Assembly: GCA_015484595.1 (NCBI GenBank)
Contig: WFMM01000104.1
Coordinates: 1-32,428, forward strand
Length of the DNA: 32,428 bases
Source: Nitrospirota bacterium
GTDB lineage: Bacteria; Nitrospirota; Thermodesulfovibrionia; Thermodesulfovibrionales; JdFR-85
Direction: 5' to 3'
Positions within the stretch are counted from its first letter, which is position 1, and each line of letters starts with the position of its first letter. Of the stretch, positions 7,253 to 16,385 are shown one piece after another. The position numbers were made by a program, and so were the translations under genes. The notes beneath the pieces were generated by a model. The model saw only the letters and a program-made list of their open reading frames with translations. It made no database searches and was not told where the DNA came from.

Positions 7253-7990
7253 CTATATCTCCACCTCGGCATCGAGGTCTCTACCGAGATAGGCACGCTG
7301 AACATCACGGTTTTCCAGTAATGCCTCTGCTGGCTCCTGAAGCACAATCCTGCCTGTCTCTATAACATAACCTCTGTCAGAAATAGAAAGGGCAGCCTTT
7401 GCATTTTGCTCTACCAAAAGAATGGTCTTTCCCTGTTTTCTGAGTTCTGAGATTATCCTGAAAATCTCCTTTACAATAACCGGTGCAAGACCCATTGAGG
7501 GCTCATCCATCATGATCAGTTCAGCACCCGACATAAGAGCCCTACCAATGGCAAGCATCTGTTGTTCACCCCCTGAAAGTGTGCCTGCAAGCTGGCCCTG
7601 TCTTTCCTTAAGACGGGGAAAGAGCTCAAAGACCCTGTTCAGGTCGTCCTGGATAGCTTCTTTCGGCTCTCTTTTATATCGAACAGTGGCGCCAAGTTCG
7701 AGGTTTTCTCTCACGGTCATGGTAGAAAAGACCTGTCTTCCCTCAGGCACGAGCACACAACCAAGTGCAACGATACTTTCCGGAGCACCATTGGTAATGT
7801 CTTTGTCTCTGAATCGTATCTCACCTGACCATGTCCTCAAAAGACCTGCTATACTTTTTAAAAGGGTGGTTTTGCCTGCACCATTGGCACCTATGATGGT
7901 GACAATCTCACCAGGGCTTACATGGAGCGAGACCCTTCGCAGGACCTTTACCTTTCCGTAACCCGCCTCTATGTTCCTTACCCGCAACAT
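7253..7990 (-). CDS. livF: Branched-chain amino-acid-type ABC transporter ATPase LivF
   Basis: A 245-residue cytoplasmic ATPase of the HAAT (LIV) importer family. Walker A GANGAGKTT is at 34-42, the signature is LSGGEQQM, Walker B is AELIMMDEPSMGLAP and the H-loop region is ILLVEQNAK. VPEGRQVFSTMTVRENLELG is typical of LivF as opposed to LivG. It is the last gene of the operon; no terminator is visible before the convergent Uma2 gene. ATG start with GGTGGAA upstream. Confidence 0.95.
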   Translation of the reverse strand: MLRVRNIEAGYGKVKVLRRVSLHVSPGEIVTIIGANGAGKTTLLKSIAGLLRTWSGEIRFRDKDITNGAPESIVALGCVLVPEGRQVFSTMTVRENLELGATVRYKREPKEAIQDDLNRVFELFPRLKERQGQLAGTLSGGEQQMLAIGRALMSGAELIMMDEPSMGLAPVIVKEIFRIISELRKQGKTILLVEQNAKAALSISDRGYVIETGRIVLQEPAEALLENRDVQRAYLGRDLDAEVEI

Positions 7991-8000
7991 AATATTAATT

Positions 8001-8032
8001 CCACCCTACACCCTACAGGCTACACCCTGTCT
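8001..8032 (-). repeat. GTGTAGGG-type intergenic repeat between livG and livF
   Basis: On the transcribed strand, immediately after the livG stop, the gap contains ACAGGGTGTAGCCTGTAGGG followed by TGTAGGGTGG. The same words appear after livH, between livK and the ACT gene, and between infA and rpmJ in this window. Confidence 0.6.
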
Positions 8033-8791
8033 TTACTCTCCAAGGTATACCTTCACAACCTCCTCGTTTTTCTGTATTTCAAGGGGAGTGCCTTCGGCTA
8101 TTTTTTGACCATAACTGAGAACCATTATCTCATCGGATATCTTCATCACTAAAGACATGTCATGCTCAACGATAAAGACCGTAATCCCCGAGTCTCTTAT
8201 CCTTTTTATCACACTGCCAAGCTCGGCCGTTTCCTTTATATTAAGCCCTGCCGCTGGCTCGTCAAGCAAAAGCAGCCCTGGCTTCTGGGCAAGTGCCCTT
8301 GCAAGCTCAACGGTTCTTTGCTGTCCGTAGGCAAGAGAGGTTGCCTCCCTGTAGGCAAGTTCGGAAATTCCAAGGTCTTCAAGTATCCTCATTGCCTCCT
8401 CTTTTGCAAAACGGTCATCCCTTCTTGATACAGGCAGGTTCAACATTCCAGAGAAAAAACCTGTCTTTGTATGCAGATGAAGTCCCACCATCACATTTTC
8501 AAGCACCGTCATACCGTGAAAGAGATTTATCTGCTGAAAGGTTCTTGCCATACCGAGAGATGCAATCCTGTGAGGACTGAGCCCCTGAACGGGAATGCCC
8601 TTAAACAGGATGCTTCCACTGTCAGGTCTTATCTGGCCAGAAAGCAGATTAAAAAGCGTGGTCTTTCCAGCACCGTTTGGACCAATTAGTGCCTTGATAG
8701 AGCCCTCGTGCACATCAAAGGAGACACCCTTTACTGCCTCCACTCCACCAAAGGACTTGCTCAAACCCTCTACCTTCAAAATAGCAGCCAC
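8033..8791 (-). CDS. livG: Branched-chain amino-acid-type ABC transporter ATPase LivG
   Basis: A 252-residue ATPase paired with LivF. Walker A GPNGAGKTT is at 37-45, the GMARTFQQINLFHGMTVLENVMVG segment is LivG-specific, the signature is degenerate (SLAYGQQR) as is normal for LivG, and Walker B is LLLLDEPAAGLN. The start is taken as GTG at 8791, but a Shine-Dalgarno-like GGGAAG lies only 1-3 nt upstream; TTG four codons later would give better spacing. livM ends 13 nt upstream. Confidence 0.95.
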   Translation of the reverse strand: MAAILKVEGLSKSFGGVEAVKGVSFDVHEGSIKALIGPNGAGKTTLFNLLSGQIRPDSGSILFKGIPVQGLSPHRIASLGMARTFQQINLFHGMTVLENVMVGLHLHTKTGFFSGMLNLPVSRRDDRFAKEEAMRILEDLGISELAYREATSLAYGQQRTVELARALAQKPGLLLLDEPAAGLNIKETAELGSVIKRIRDSGITVFIVEHDMSLVMKISDEIMVLSYGQKIAEGTPLEIQKNEEVVKVYLGE

Positions 8792-8804
8792 TCTTCCCTG
8801 CCCC

Positions 8805-9833
8805 TTACTGCCTGCGCCCTATCTTTATTATTCCCTCTGGTGCAAAGAGCATTATCAGAATAAGCACTGCACCAAATACTGCATCATCATAGGAGCCAAA
8901 GTAACCCCTCAGTGACAAAAAGTTAAGCACCATTGAGGTTGCAAGTCCGCCCCAGAGGCTTGCCATACCACCTGCTGCTACGATTGCCACATAACGAACT
9001 GATTTCATAACAGAGGACTCACCTGGGCCTATGCCACCGTTGAAATGGGTAAGTAAAGCACCAGCAAAGGCGGCAATCACTGCACTCAGTACAAAGACCC
9101 TGAGCTTATACCCTGCAGTGTCAATACCAACTGCCTCTGCTGCATCCTCTGAACCGTGTATCGCCCTCAGAGCCCTTCCCACTCTTGAATTAATAAGATT
9201 CATCAACAGATAAAGCAACACAAGAACAATCGCCGAAGCAATGTAGTAGTTCATTCGCTTGGTGTCCATCTCTCCATTTATGCTTAAACCCGGGAAAATC
9301 TGAAATCCTGGCACATCTGAAATGCCATCAGCCTCACCAAAGACCGGGGTGCCAAGCACAACACGATAAACTATTATCCCAAATCCAAGGGTTGCCATTG
9401 CGAGATAATGCCCTTTGAGCTTAAGCACAGGGATACCAATCAGATAGGCAACAACCCCTGCAAGCACTACCGCTGTGATAACACCAATCCATGGATTAAA
9501 GCTAAGTATCCTGGCGCCGTAAAGGTCTTCTCTCATCAGGAGAAAACCCATACTTTCAAGAAGCCTTATAATGGGTTTTTCCTTATAGGGCATTAGATTG
9601 ATGGTTGAAAGCACTGCAGTTGAATAACCACCTATTGCAAAAAAGCCCGCATGTCCAAGGGAGATCTGCCCTGCATAGCCCATTAAAAGCACAAGCCCAA
9701 GCACCACCATGCTGTAGTAAAAGGACATGGTAAGCTGTGTAAGATAGTAAGACTTGCCAAGGGCGTGGGTTAATAAATCCACACCCACTATCAGGGCTAA
9801 ATATAACAGAATATGTATATAAGATCGTCTCAT
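8805..9833 (-). CDS. livM: Branched-chain amino-acid-type ABC transporter permease LivM
   Basis: A 342-residue polytopic permease. The family segments YYSMVVLGLVLLMGYAGQ and ISLGHAGFFAIGGY are clear, followed by the long internal spans, GVVAYLIGIPVLKLKGHYLA, and the EAA-like cytoplasmic loop RVGRALRAIHGSEDAAEAVG. About nine to ten membrane segments can be seen. It forms the membrane channel with LivH. ATG start. Confidence 0.95.
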   Translation of the reverse strand: MRRSYIHILLYLALIVGVDLLTHALGKSYYLTQLTMSFYYSMVVLGLVLLMGYAGQISLGHAGFFAIGGYSTAVLSTINLMPYKEKPIIRLLESMGFLLMREDLYGARILSFNPWIGVITAVVLAGVVAYLIGIPVLKLKGHYLAMATLGFGIIVYRVVLGTPVFGEADGISDVPGFQIFPGLSINGEMDTKRMNYYIASAIVLVLLYLLMNLINSRVGRALRAIHGSEDAAEAVGIDTAGYKLRVFVLSAVIAAFAGALLTHFNGGIGPGESSVMKSVRYVAIVAAGGMASLWGGLATSMVLNFLSLRGYFGSYDDAVFGAVLILIMLFAPEGIIKIGRRQ

Positions 9834-9867
9834 AATTTTGAAATCCGAAAACCTGAATTCTTTACTT

Positions 9868-9949
9868 TCAACTCAACACTAAAAACTCAAAATTCAACAC
9901 TCAACACTTTCATAACTCCCCCCTACACCCTACACGCTACACCCTGTCT
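9868..9949 (-). repeat. TGAGTGTT/GTGTAGGG composite intergenic repeat between livH and livM
   Basis: The 118-bp livH-livM gap holds, on the transcribed strand just after the livH stop, a block of GTGTAGGG words and then tandem variants of GTGTTGAGT and TTTTGAGTTTTTAGTGTTGA. It corresponds to one half of the larger inverted structure in the livK-ACT gap. No open frame and no terminator U-tract are seen. Confidence 0.65.
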
Positions 9950-9951
9950 TT

Positions 9952-10842
9952 TTAAAATTCCTTCAATGCCAGTTCCTCTTTACTTCCAAAGAGCCCTCCT
10001 GGGCGGAAAAACAGTATAATAAGCAGGATGCCAATGGCAATGGAATCCTTATATGCTGAAGGAAGCACCCAGACACTGAAGGACTCGATAATACCAAGCA
10101 CGATACCACCAGCCACTGCAGCAAGGTAGTTTCCAAGGCCACCGAGTATGGCGACAGTAAAGCCTTTAATAGCAAGGGGCACACCCATGTTGTACTGGCT
10201 GTAGGTTATAGGGGATACCACACAGCCTGCCAGTGCCCCTATACCAGCGCTTAGCATAAAGGAAAGGGTCACCATGTTTTTTGCCTTTATACCGCAGAGT
10301 CTTGCAGCGTCACGGTTTACAGCACAGGCACGCATCTGCCATCCATAACGGGTAAACTTAAAGAATGCCTGAAGTGCCAGAACAGTTACAGAGCAGACAC
10401 CCACTACCCACAACACCTGAGGGGATACCCTTGCCCCAAGTATGGAAACCGATGTGACCTCATTTCCCGTAAAATAGGGCAATGCCCTTACATTTTCACC
10501 CCATATGGCAAGGGCTGCTTCACGAATAAGGATTGAAAGGCCAATGGTTATTATAATCATCCTTAGGATGGTTGGAGATTCAATCCATCTGAAAAAGGCT
10601 ATCTCCATAATTGCACCAATAAGCATTGTAATGACTACTGCAAGGACTATGGCAGGAAAAAGTGGCATAAAGGGGTGAAGGCTTATGGCAATCATGCTAC
10701 CAAGCATGACAAACTCACCCTGAGCAAAGTTTATAATACCGGTGGTGTTGTAAATAATATTGAACCCTATGGCAACGATAGCATAAATAAAGCCATAGGT
10801 AAGCCCTGCAGCTATGTATTGAAAAAGAAGATCTAAATTCAC
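9952..10842 (-). CDS. livH: Branched-chain amino-acid-type ABC transporter permease LivH
   Basis: A 296-residue permease with about eight membrane spans. FQYIAAGLTYGFIYAIVAIG and IIYNTTGIINFAQGEFVMLG are diagnostic of LivH, as are the loop TRYGWQMRACAVNRDAARLC and the segment GFTVAILGGLGNYLAAVAGG. The start is GTG, overlapping the livK stop by 4 nt (GTGA), so the two are coupled. It pairs with LivM in the channel. Confidence 0.95.
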   Translation of the reverse strand: MNLDLLFQYIAAGLTYGFIYAIVAIGFNIIYNTTGIINFAQGEFVMLGSMIAISLHPFMPLFPAIVLAVVITMLIGAIMEIAFFRWIESPTILRMIIITIGLSILIREAALAIWGENVRALPYFTGNEVTSVSILGARVSPQVLWVVGVCSVTVLALQAFFKFTRYGWQMRACAVNRDAARLCGIKAKNMVTLSFMLSAGIGALAGCVVSPITYSQYNMGVPLAIKGFTVAILGGLGNYLAAVAGGIVLGIIESFSVWVLPSAYKDSIAIGILLIILFFRPGGLFGSKEELALKEF

Positions 10843-11981
10843 TGCTTTAGCAATGTGAATTTTCCGTTTTTAACGGTAAGCATCACGAAGGAATTAATGT
10901 CAAGACCGTTGTGGTCAGTGGGGCTAAAGTTAAAAACTCCACCAATACCAACAAAGCCCTTTAGGTTTTCAATTGCATCTCTTACCTTTTCCTTATCAAA
11001 GCCTGCCTTTTTAATGGCCTTTACCAGGATCATCAGGGCATCGTAGGCATGCCCACCAAAGGTGCTTACCTCTTCGTGGAATCTTGACTCGTAGTCTTTT
11101 TTGTACTTCATAAGTACTGGTTTCTGAGGGTCACTGTCGGGCAGTGAGTCAACCACAAGGAGTCTTCCAGCAGGAAATATTATCCCCTCTGCTGCAGCAC
11201 CAGCAGCCTTTACATACTTGATGTTACCAAACCCGTGGCTCTGAAACAGCGGCACATTAAAGCCAATCTGCCTCATGTTCTTTGCAATAATTGCCTGGGC
11301 AGGCACTATCGACCAGTTAACCACTGCCTGAACACCCCTTGCCTTGAGTTTTGTGACAAGGGCCGTCAGGTCAGTTGCCCTTTTGTCATAGACCTCGCTT
11401 ATCACGATATCTATACCGTACTCAGGGGCTATCTTTTCAAGCTGAGCCTTTCCAGCCAGACCAAACCCTGTATTTCCAACCACAACTCCAATCTTCTTTA
11501 TCCCCATCTTCTGCATCTGCATAAATATCTTCCTTGCAGCAAAGCTGTCTTTCTGAGGGGTCTTGAACACATACTTAGCAACTGGATTAACAATCTTCTC
11601 TGCTGCAGCACAGGAAATACAGATGGTCTTGCCCTTTTCACAGATGCTCTTTATTTTAAGGGTCTCACCACTTGTTGAAGGCCCTATAATGGCAAAGACC
11701 CTCTCTTCTTCGATTAACTGTTTTGCAAAGGATATAGCCTTACCAGGATTGGCACCAGAGTCTTTGATTATGAGCTCAATCTTTCTGCCATTAATTCCAC
11801 CTTTTGAGTTGATCTCCTCGGTAAGCATCTTGAGTGTGTTAGCCTCTGGAGCACCAAGGAAAGAGGCAGGTCCTGTTACAGATAGAATAGCCCCTATCTT
11901 GATTGTCTTAGCAGCCATTGCAGGTGCAACGAGCAGACAGAAGGTCATCACTGCAAACAATAAAGCCTTCAAAAACCTCAT
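10839..11981 (-). CDS. livK: LivK-type periplasmic substrate-binding protein
   Basis: A 380-residue exported binding protein. The signal peptide (RFLKALLFAVMTFCLLVAPAMA) precedes KTIKIGAILSVTGPASFLG, the usual start of Peripla_BP_6 ligand-binding domains. INSKGGINGRKIELIIKDSG and FAIIGPSTSGETL follow as in leucine/isoleucine/valine and aromatic-compound binding proteins. The start is ATG at 11981, after AGGAGGTG; 17 extra in-frame residues upstream are translated repeat DNA. Substrate is not certain: the linked iorAB-paaK genes make aromatic amino acids or arylacetates as likely as branched-chain amino acids. Confidence 0.92.
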   Translation of the reverse strand: MRFLKALLFAVMTFCLLVAPAMAAKTIKIGAILSVTGPASFLGAPEANTLKMLTEEINSKGGINGRKIELIIKDSGANPGKAISFAKQLIEEERVFAIIGPSTSGETLKIKSICEKGKTICISCAAAEKIVNPVAKYVFKTPQKDSFAARKIFMQMQKMGIKKIGVVVGNTGFGLAGKAQLEKIAPEYGIDIVISEVYDKRATDLTALVTKLKARGVQAVVNWSIVPAQAIIAKNMRQIGFNVPLFQSHGFGNIKYVKAAGAAAEGIIFPAGRLLVVDSLPDSDPQKPVLMKYKKDYESRFHEEVSTFGGHAYDALMILVKAIKKAGFDKEKVRDAIENLKGFVGIGGVFNFSPTDHNGLDINSFVMLTVKNGKFTLLKQ

Positions 11982-12003
11982 AAAACACCTCCTGTGAATT
12001 TTA

Positions 12004-12120
12004 GGGGGTAGGGTGTAGGGAGTAGGGGGCATTGAATGTTGAGTGTTGAGTTAAGTTTTTTACTAAACACTAAAAACTATGCACTCAAAATTAACAGCTC
12101 CCCCCTGTACGCTACACCCT
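12004..12120. repeat. Large imperfect inverted repeat between the ACT gene and livK
   Basis: Most of the 144-bp gap is a composite inverted repeat. One flank has GGGTGTAGGGAGTAGGGGG then GAGTGTTGAGTTAAG; the other has ACTAAAAACTATGCACTC then CTCCCCCCTGTACGCTACAC, roughly complementary in mirror order. The RNA could fold into a long irregular hairpin between the ACT stop and the livK Shine-Dalgarno. It is built of the same words as the repeats at about 9.9, 20.46, 24.2 and 28.9 kb. Confidence 0.65.
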
Positions 12121-12125
12121 GAGCC

Positions 12126-12557
12126 CTATATTTTGTACAGTTCTTCTCCCCTTAAAATCCTGACCCCGGCAGATTGAAGTGCATCTATGGCAGAGTCTAT
12201 GTCGTCAAACCTGAAGATGATTATGGCATGCTCACCACTGCTCTGCACAAAGGCATACATATACTCCACATTGATTCCCTTCTCTCCCAGAGTCTTGAGG
12301 ATACCCGCAAGTCCACCAGGTCTGTCAGGAACCTCTATTGCTACCACCTCGGTCTTACCAACTGTAAAACCCTGCTCTTTTAAAACAGCCTTTGCCTTTT
12401 CTGTATCATTAACAATAAGACGAAGGATGCCAAAGTCGGAGGTATCAGCAAGTGAAAGTGCCCTTATGTTTATGTTGTTTTTTGCCAGAAGACCTGTAAC
12501 CTCTGCAAGCCTGCCTGACTTGTTTTCAAGAAATATGGAAATCTGTTCAACCTTCAT
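12126..12557 (-). CDS. Tandem ACT-domain protein
   Basis: A 143-residue cytoplasmic protein made of two ACT domains: about 1-70 ([40 protein letters not shown]) and about 71-143 ([40 protein letters not shown]). ACT domains bind amino acids, and such stand-alone pairs are commonly found beside paaK/ior genes. There is no catalytic domain, so a sensor or regulatory subunit for an aromatic or branched-chain amino acid is inferred. The start is ATG at 12557 after AGGAGGTG; a frame 10 codons longer would overlap the paaK stop and lacks such a site. Confidence 0.9.
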   Translation of the reverse strand: MKVEQISIFLENKSGRLAEVTGLLAKNNINIRALSLADTSDFGILRLIVNDTEKAKAVLKEQGFTVGKTEVVAIEVPDRPGGLAGILKTLGEKGINVEYMYAFVQSSGEHAIIIFRFDDIDSAIDALQSAGVRILRGEELYKI

Positions 12558-12567
12558 CACCCACCTC

Positions 12568-13869
12568 CTAAGACTTTCTTTTGTCAATTACCCTTTTTGC
12601 CTTACCCTCGCTTCGCTGAATGCTTCTTGGCTCAACGAGTTTCACTCTGCATGAAACCGCAAGTGTCTCCTTTAGCTCCTGCTCTATCCTCTTAGCAAGC
12701 CTCTCAAGCACCTTTATCTCATCTGAGAATATCTCCTCACTAACCTCAACCTGAACCTCCATCACATCAAGGGCTCCCTCTTTATCAATGATTATCTGGT
12801 AATGGGGTTCTACCTCCTCAATACTCATAAGGACATGCTCTATCTGAGAGGGAAAGACATTTACACCTCTGATTATTAGCATATCATCGGTTCTGCCCTT
12901 TATCTTTTCCATCCGGTACAGGGTTCTTCCACATGTGCAGGGCTCTGTAATAAGGCGGGTGATGTCCCTCGTTCTGTAACGGATAACAGGAAATGCCTCC
13001 TTTGTAAGGGTGGTAAAAACCAGCTCTCCTGTCTCCCCTGGTGGTAGGACCTCACCGGTTTCAGGGTTGATTATCTCGGGAATGAAGTGGTCTTCAAAGA
13101 TGTGAAGTCCTCTTTTCTGCTCGATACATTCCACAGAAACCCCTGGCCCTATAATTTCACTTAGCCCATATATATCTATGGCATCTATGCCAAGTTTACG
13201 CTCTATCTCCTCTCGCATATTTTCACTCCAGGGCTCAGCTCCAAAGACACCGACCCTTATCTTCAGGTCAGAGGGGTCTATGCCTTCCTGCTTCATCACG
13301 TCGGCAATGTTCAGGGCATAGGAAGGTGTGCAGGTAAGCACAGTAGAGCCAAAGTCCTTCATTATCATTATCTGGCGTTTTGTATTTCCACCAGAGATGG
13401 GAATTACAGTAGCACCAAGCCTTTCAGCCCCATAGTGAAAACCAAGCCCTCCTGTAAAAAGCCCGTAGCCGTAAGCATTATGAACCACATCACCCCGGTG
13501 AACACCAGCACAGGCAAGGGTCCTTGCCATCAGCTCAGCCCAGGTGTCTATGTCCCTCTTTGTATAACCCACCACTGTTGGCTTACCAGTGGTGCCTGAG
13601 GATGCATGAACCCTGACGACCCTTTCAAGAGGCACTGTGAAAAGTCCAAAGGGATAGTTGTCTCTAAGGTCATCCTTTGTGGTAAAGGGCAGACGCCTTA
13701 AATCATCAAGCCTTTTGATATCCTCTGGTCTGACGCCTGCCTGCTGCATCTTCTTTCTGTAAGGCTCTACTGTTGCATACACCCTTTCCACCACATGCTG
13801 AAGCCTTTTAAGCTGAATTGCCTCAAGTGCCTCCCTTGGCATTGTCTCGTACTCTTCATTCCAAATCAT
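12568..13869 (-). CDS. paaK: Phenylacetate-CoA ligase
   Basis: A 433-residue adenylate-forming enzyme that activates phenylacetate or a related arylacetate with ATP and CoA. The P-loop-like motif ASSGTTGKP lies at 89-97. [20 protein letters not shown] and [18 protein letters not shown] are PaaK signatures, as are the later [20 protein letters not shown] and the C-terminal [20 protein letters not shown]. Length matches the family. The start overlaps the iorB stop by 4 nt. Next to iorAB it probably serves interconversion of arylacetates, arylacetyl-CoA and aryl-pyruvates rather than aerobic phenylacetate breakdown, as no paaABCDE genes are nearby. Confidence 0.95.
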   Translation of the reverse strand: MIWNEEYETMPREALEAIQLKRLQHVVERVYATVEPYRKKMQQAGVRPEDIKRLDDLRRLPFTTKDDLRDNYPFGLFTVPLERVVRVHASSGTTGKPTVVGYTKRDIDTWAELMARTLACAGVHRGDVVHNAYGYGLFTGGLGFHYGAERLGATVIPISGGNTKRQIMIMKDFGSTVLTCTPSYALNIADVMKQEGIDPSDLKIRVGVFGAEPWSENMREEIERKLGIDAIDIYGLSEIIGPGVSVECIEQKRGLHIFEDHFIPEIINPETGEVLPPGETGELVFTTLTKEAFPVIRYRTRDITRLITEPCTCGRTLYRMEKIKGRTDDMLIIRGVNVFPSQIEHVLMSIEEVEPHYQIIIDKEGALDVMEVQVEVSEEIFSDEIKVLERLAKRIEQELKETLAVSCRVKLVEPRSIQRSEGKAKRVIDKRKS

Positions 13870-14459
13870 AATGTCCTCCCTGTCAGTTCTCTTCCCCTTT
13901 TAAAGGCCTCAAGGTTGACATCTACGAACTGCTTTTTAACGCGGCTTTTTATTATATCAAAAAACACCTCTTCCTTCACTGGCAAGAATCTCGAAAGCAT
14001 ACCAACCAGTATGACATTTACCACCCTTACCTCTCCTATCTCCTTTGCCATCTGGAAGGCATCCACAGGATACACCTCTACCCCGTAGTCTTTCAGTTTA
14101 CCAATCACATCCTCGGGGTAGTCCATAAGCCCTGTAGCAACAGAAAGGGGGTATATCCTCTGGGTATTAACTATTACCTTTGATTCAGGTTTAAGATACT
14201 GAATGTATCTGAGTGACTCCATAAGTTCAAAGGAAACCTGAAGGTCAGCGCCTCCAGGCTCTATCAAAGGCGAATAGACCTTCTTGCCAAACCTCAGATG
14301 GGCCTCCACAGCTCCACCTCGCTGGGCCATTCCATGAACTTCGCTCTTTTTTACATCCAGACCAGTCTCAATCAATGCATCCGATGTAATCTCGGAGGCA
14401 AGCAATATCCCCTGACCACCAACCCCGGTAAAAAGGATATTGGTCGTATCAGTCATCAC
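13866..14459 (-). CDS. iorB: Indolepyruvate:ferredoxin oxidoreductase, beta subunit
   Basis: A 197-residue subunit with the glycine-rich start [20 protein letters not shown], followed by [20 protein letters not shown], typical of the gamma-type domain of 2-oxoacid:ferredoxin oxidoreductases. With IorA it oxidatively decarboxylates aryl-pyruvates to aryl-acetyl-CoA, passing electrons to ferredoxin, or runs in reverse for aromatic amino-acid synthesis. It overlaps iorA by 11 nt and paaK by 4 nt. Confidence 0.95.
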   Translation of the reverse strand: MMTDTTNILFTGVGGQGILLASEITSDALIETGLDVKKSEVHGMAQRGGAVEAHLRFGKKVYSPLIEPGGADLQVSFELMESLRYIQYLKPESKVIVNTQRIYPLSVATGLMDYPEDVIGKLKDYGVEVYPVDAFQMAKEIGEVRVVNVILVGMLSRFLPVKEEVFFDIIKSRVKKQFVDVNLEAFKRGRELTGRTL

Positions 14460-16242
14460 CAGGCACCTCTTTTATTGCATCAAACTTACACACAATCTCA
14501 CACTCACCACAACCAGTGCATAAAACCTCTGAAATAACAGACAGGCCCTTTTGCTTTTCTCTACCCCTTTTGATAGCCTCCTCTCTGGATATAGGACTCC
14601 ATGAGATGGCTGGGCAGCCAAGACCAAGACACACCCTGCAACCAGTGCATAGCTCTGTATCAACCGCATACAGGGGCTTTTTCCTCTTTCTTTCCTCTGG
14701 AAGCAGGGCACAAGGTGCCTTTGATATGATCACCGACGGCTCATCAACCGCCAGCTCCTCCCTTATTACCTTTTCTGTCTCGTCAATCCTGTGTGGATTT
14801 ATCACCTGAACCCTTCTTACCCCTACTGCCCTGCAGAGCTTTTCAAGGTCTATCTCTACGGTGTCTTCACCCATTGCGGTTTTGCCTGTGGCAGGGTTTC
14901 CCTGGTGGCCTGTCATGGCAGTTGTGCGGTTGTCAAGGATTATAATGGTGGAACTTCCCCTGTTGTAAACCACATCTATCAAGGGGGTGATACCAGAATG
15001 AATAAAGGTGGAATCCCCTATCACAGCAACCACCTTCCCCTTTACTTTGGTACCAAGTGCCTTTTCAATGCCATGGGCATTCCCTATGCTTGCCCCCATA
15101 CACACGCATGTATCCATGGATGAAAGCGGCTTTAGTGCACCAAGGGTATAACAGCCAATATCACCAGACACAAACACCTTAAGCCTTGAAAGGGTGTAGA
15201 AGACACCTCTGTGGGGGCAGCCAGGACACATGGCAGGTGGCCTTGGTGGAAGCTCCACAGATTGAAAGAGTTTTTTCTCCTTACCGGTTATAGCCTTTTT
15301 AATCCTGTACTGGTCAAGCTCACCCCAGGCAGGTATTACCTCCTTTCCTGTACATTCAATACCCATTGCCTTAATCTGTAACTCAAGAAATGGGTCAAGC
15401 TCTTCAACAACATATAGCTTTTCAACCTGCCCTGCAAACTCCTTTATTAGCCTTTCAGGCAGAGGATAAACCATACTTAGCTTCAAAACAGAGGCATCCG
15501 GGAAAGCCTCCTTCACATAACAGTAGCTAACTCCTGATGTTATAAACCCTATACTCCTTTCACCCCAATGGATACGATTCTCCTTAAACTCATTGGAAAA
15601 TTCTCTTAAAGAATCAATCCGCTCGTGTAAAACAAGCTTTCTCTTCCGTGCATGAACAGGCAGCATCACGAACTTTTCTGGCATTTTGACTATGCCTTCA
15701 GGGACCTTCGGTTTAATTGGGTCTTCAGGGAAAACGATCCCCTTTACATGGGATATCCTTGTGGTGGTTCTCAAAAGCACAGGTGTGTCAAACTGCTCAC
15801 TAAGCTCAAATGCAAGTTTCGTAAACCTTCTGCACTCCTCAGAGTCTGAAGGCTCAAGCATGGGAACCTTTGCAGACAGTGCATAGTTACGGTTGTCCTG
15901 TTCGTTCTGGGAGCTGTGCATTGCAGGGTCATCAGCCGTGACAACCACCAGTCCGCCTACCACACCAGTGTATGCGGCTGTAAACAGCGGGTCAGCAGCA
16001 ACATTAAGCCCCACATGCTTCATTGAAGCCATTGCCCTTACTCCAGCAAAGCTGGCACCCAGTGCAACCTCCAGGGCAACCTTCTCGTTTGGAGCCCATT
16101 CAGAGTAAATCTCCTCGTAGGCTGTGAGATTTTCCAGTATCTCTGTGGAAGGCGTACCTGGATAGGCTGAGGCAACCCTCAGACCTGCCTCGTAAGCCCC
16201 CCTTGCAATGGCTTCGTTTCCTGATAAAAAGGCCCTTTTCAT
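14449..16242 (-). CDS. iorA: Indolepyruvate:ferredoxin oxidoreductase, alpha subunit
   Basis: A 597-residue catalytic subunit. The N-terminal domain begins FLSGNEAIARGAYEAGLRVA and SAYPGTPSTEI; the thiamine-diphosphate domain has CPGCPHRGVFYTLSRL, SGDIGCYTLGA and the GDS...N motif (AVIGDSTFIHSGITPL, IILDN). The C-terminus carries two [4Fe-4S] clusters: CTGCRVCLGLGCP and CTGCGECEIVCK. All key cysteines are present. It is the first gene of the operon, with a promoter candidate about 45 nt upstream. The ATG has only a weak GAGAG ribosome-binding site. Oxygen-sensitive enzymes of this type point to anaerobic life. Confidence 0.96.
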   Translation of the reverse strand: MKRAFLSGNEAIARGAYEAGLRVASAYPGTPSTEILENLTAYEEIYSEWAPNEKVALEVALGASFAGVRAMASMKHVGLNVAADPLFTAAYTGVVGGLVVVTADDPAMHSSQNEQDNRNYALSAKVPMLEPSDSEECRRFTKLAFELSEQFDTPVLLRTTTRISHVKGIVFPEDPIKPKVPEGIVKMPEKFVMLPVHARKRKLVLHERIDSLREFSNEFKENRIHWGERSIGFITSGVSYCYVKEAFPDASVLKLSMVYPLPERLIKEFAGQVEKLYVVEELDPFLELQIKAMGIECTGKEVIPAWGELDQYRIKKAITGKEKKLFQSVELPPRPPAMCPGCPHRGVFYTLSRLKVFVSGDIGCYTLGALKPLSSMDTCVCMGASIGNAHGIEKALGTKVKGKVVAVIGDSTFIHSGITPLIDVVYNRGSSTIIILDNRTTAMTGHQGNPATGKTAMGEDTVEIDLEKLCRAVGVRRVQVINPHRIDETEKVIREELAVDEPSVIISKAPCALLPEERKRKKPLYAVDTELCTGCRVCLGLGCPAISWSPISREEAIKRGREKQKGLSVISEVLCTGCGECEIVCKFDAIKEVPGDD

Positions 16243-16285
16243 TTATTAGCTCTCACTTCGTCTCATGATAAAAAAAACAAAGTAA

Positions 16286-16315
16286 ATAATATGTTTTATG
16301 AGGCCCTTTTGTCAA
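16286..16315 (-). promoter_or_regulatory. sigma70-type promoter for the iorA operon
   Basis: On the minus strand TTGACA (16315-16310) and TATTAT (16291-16286) are 18 nt apart, with transcription expected near 16279 and a leader of about 37 nt to the iorA ATG. This is a strong match and the only good candidate upstream of the nine-gene cluster. Confidence 0.75.
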
Positions 16316-16385
16316 GAAAAAAGGACTTTTCAGCCCTCTGGTTGTCATAAGAGGCATTTTCTGATATCTTATTAGTATGGGGACT

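Noticed and set aside
11235-11678. 147-codon plus-strand ORF and similar long antisense ORFs across the liv and ribosomal genes
   Set aside because: They lie opposite clear conserved genes and show no family features; they are frame shadows.
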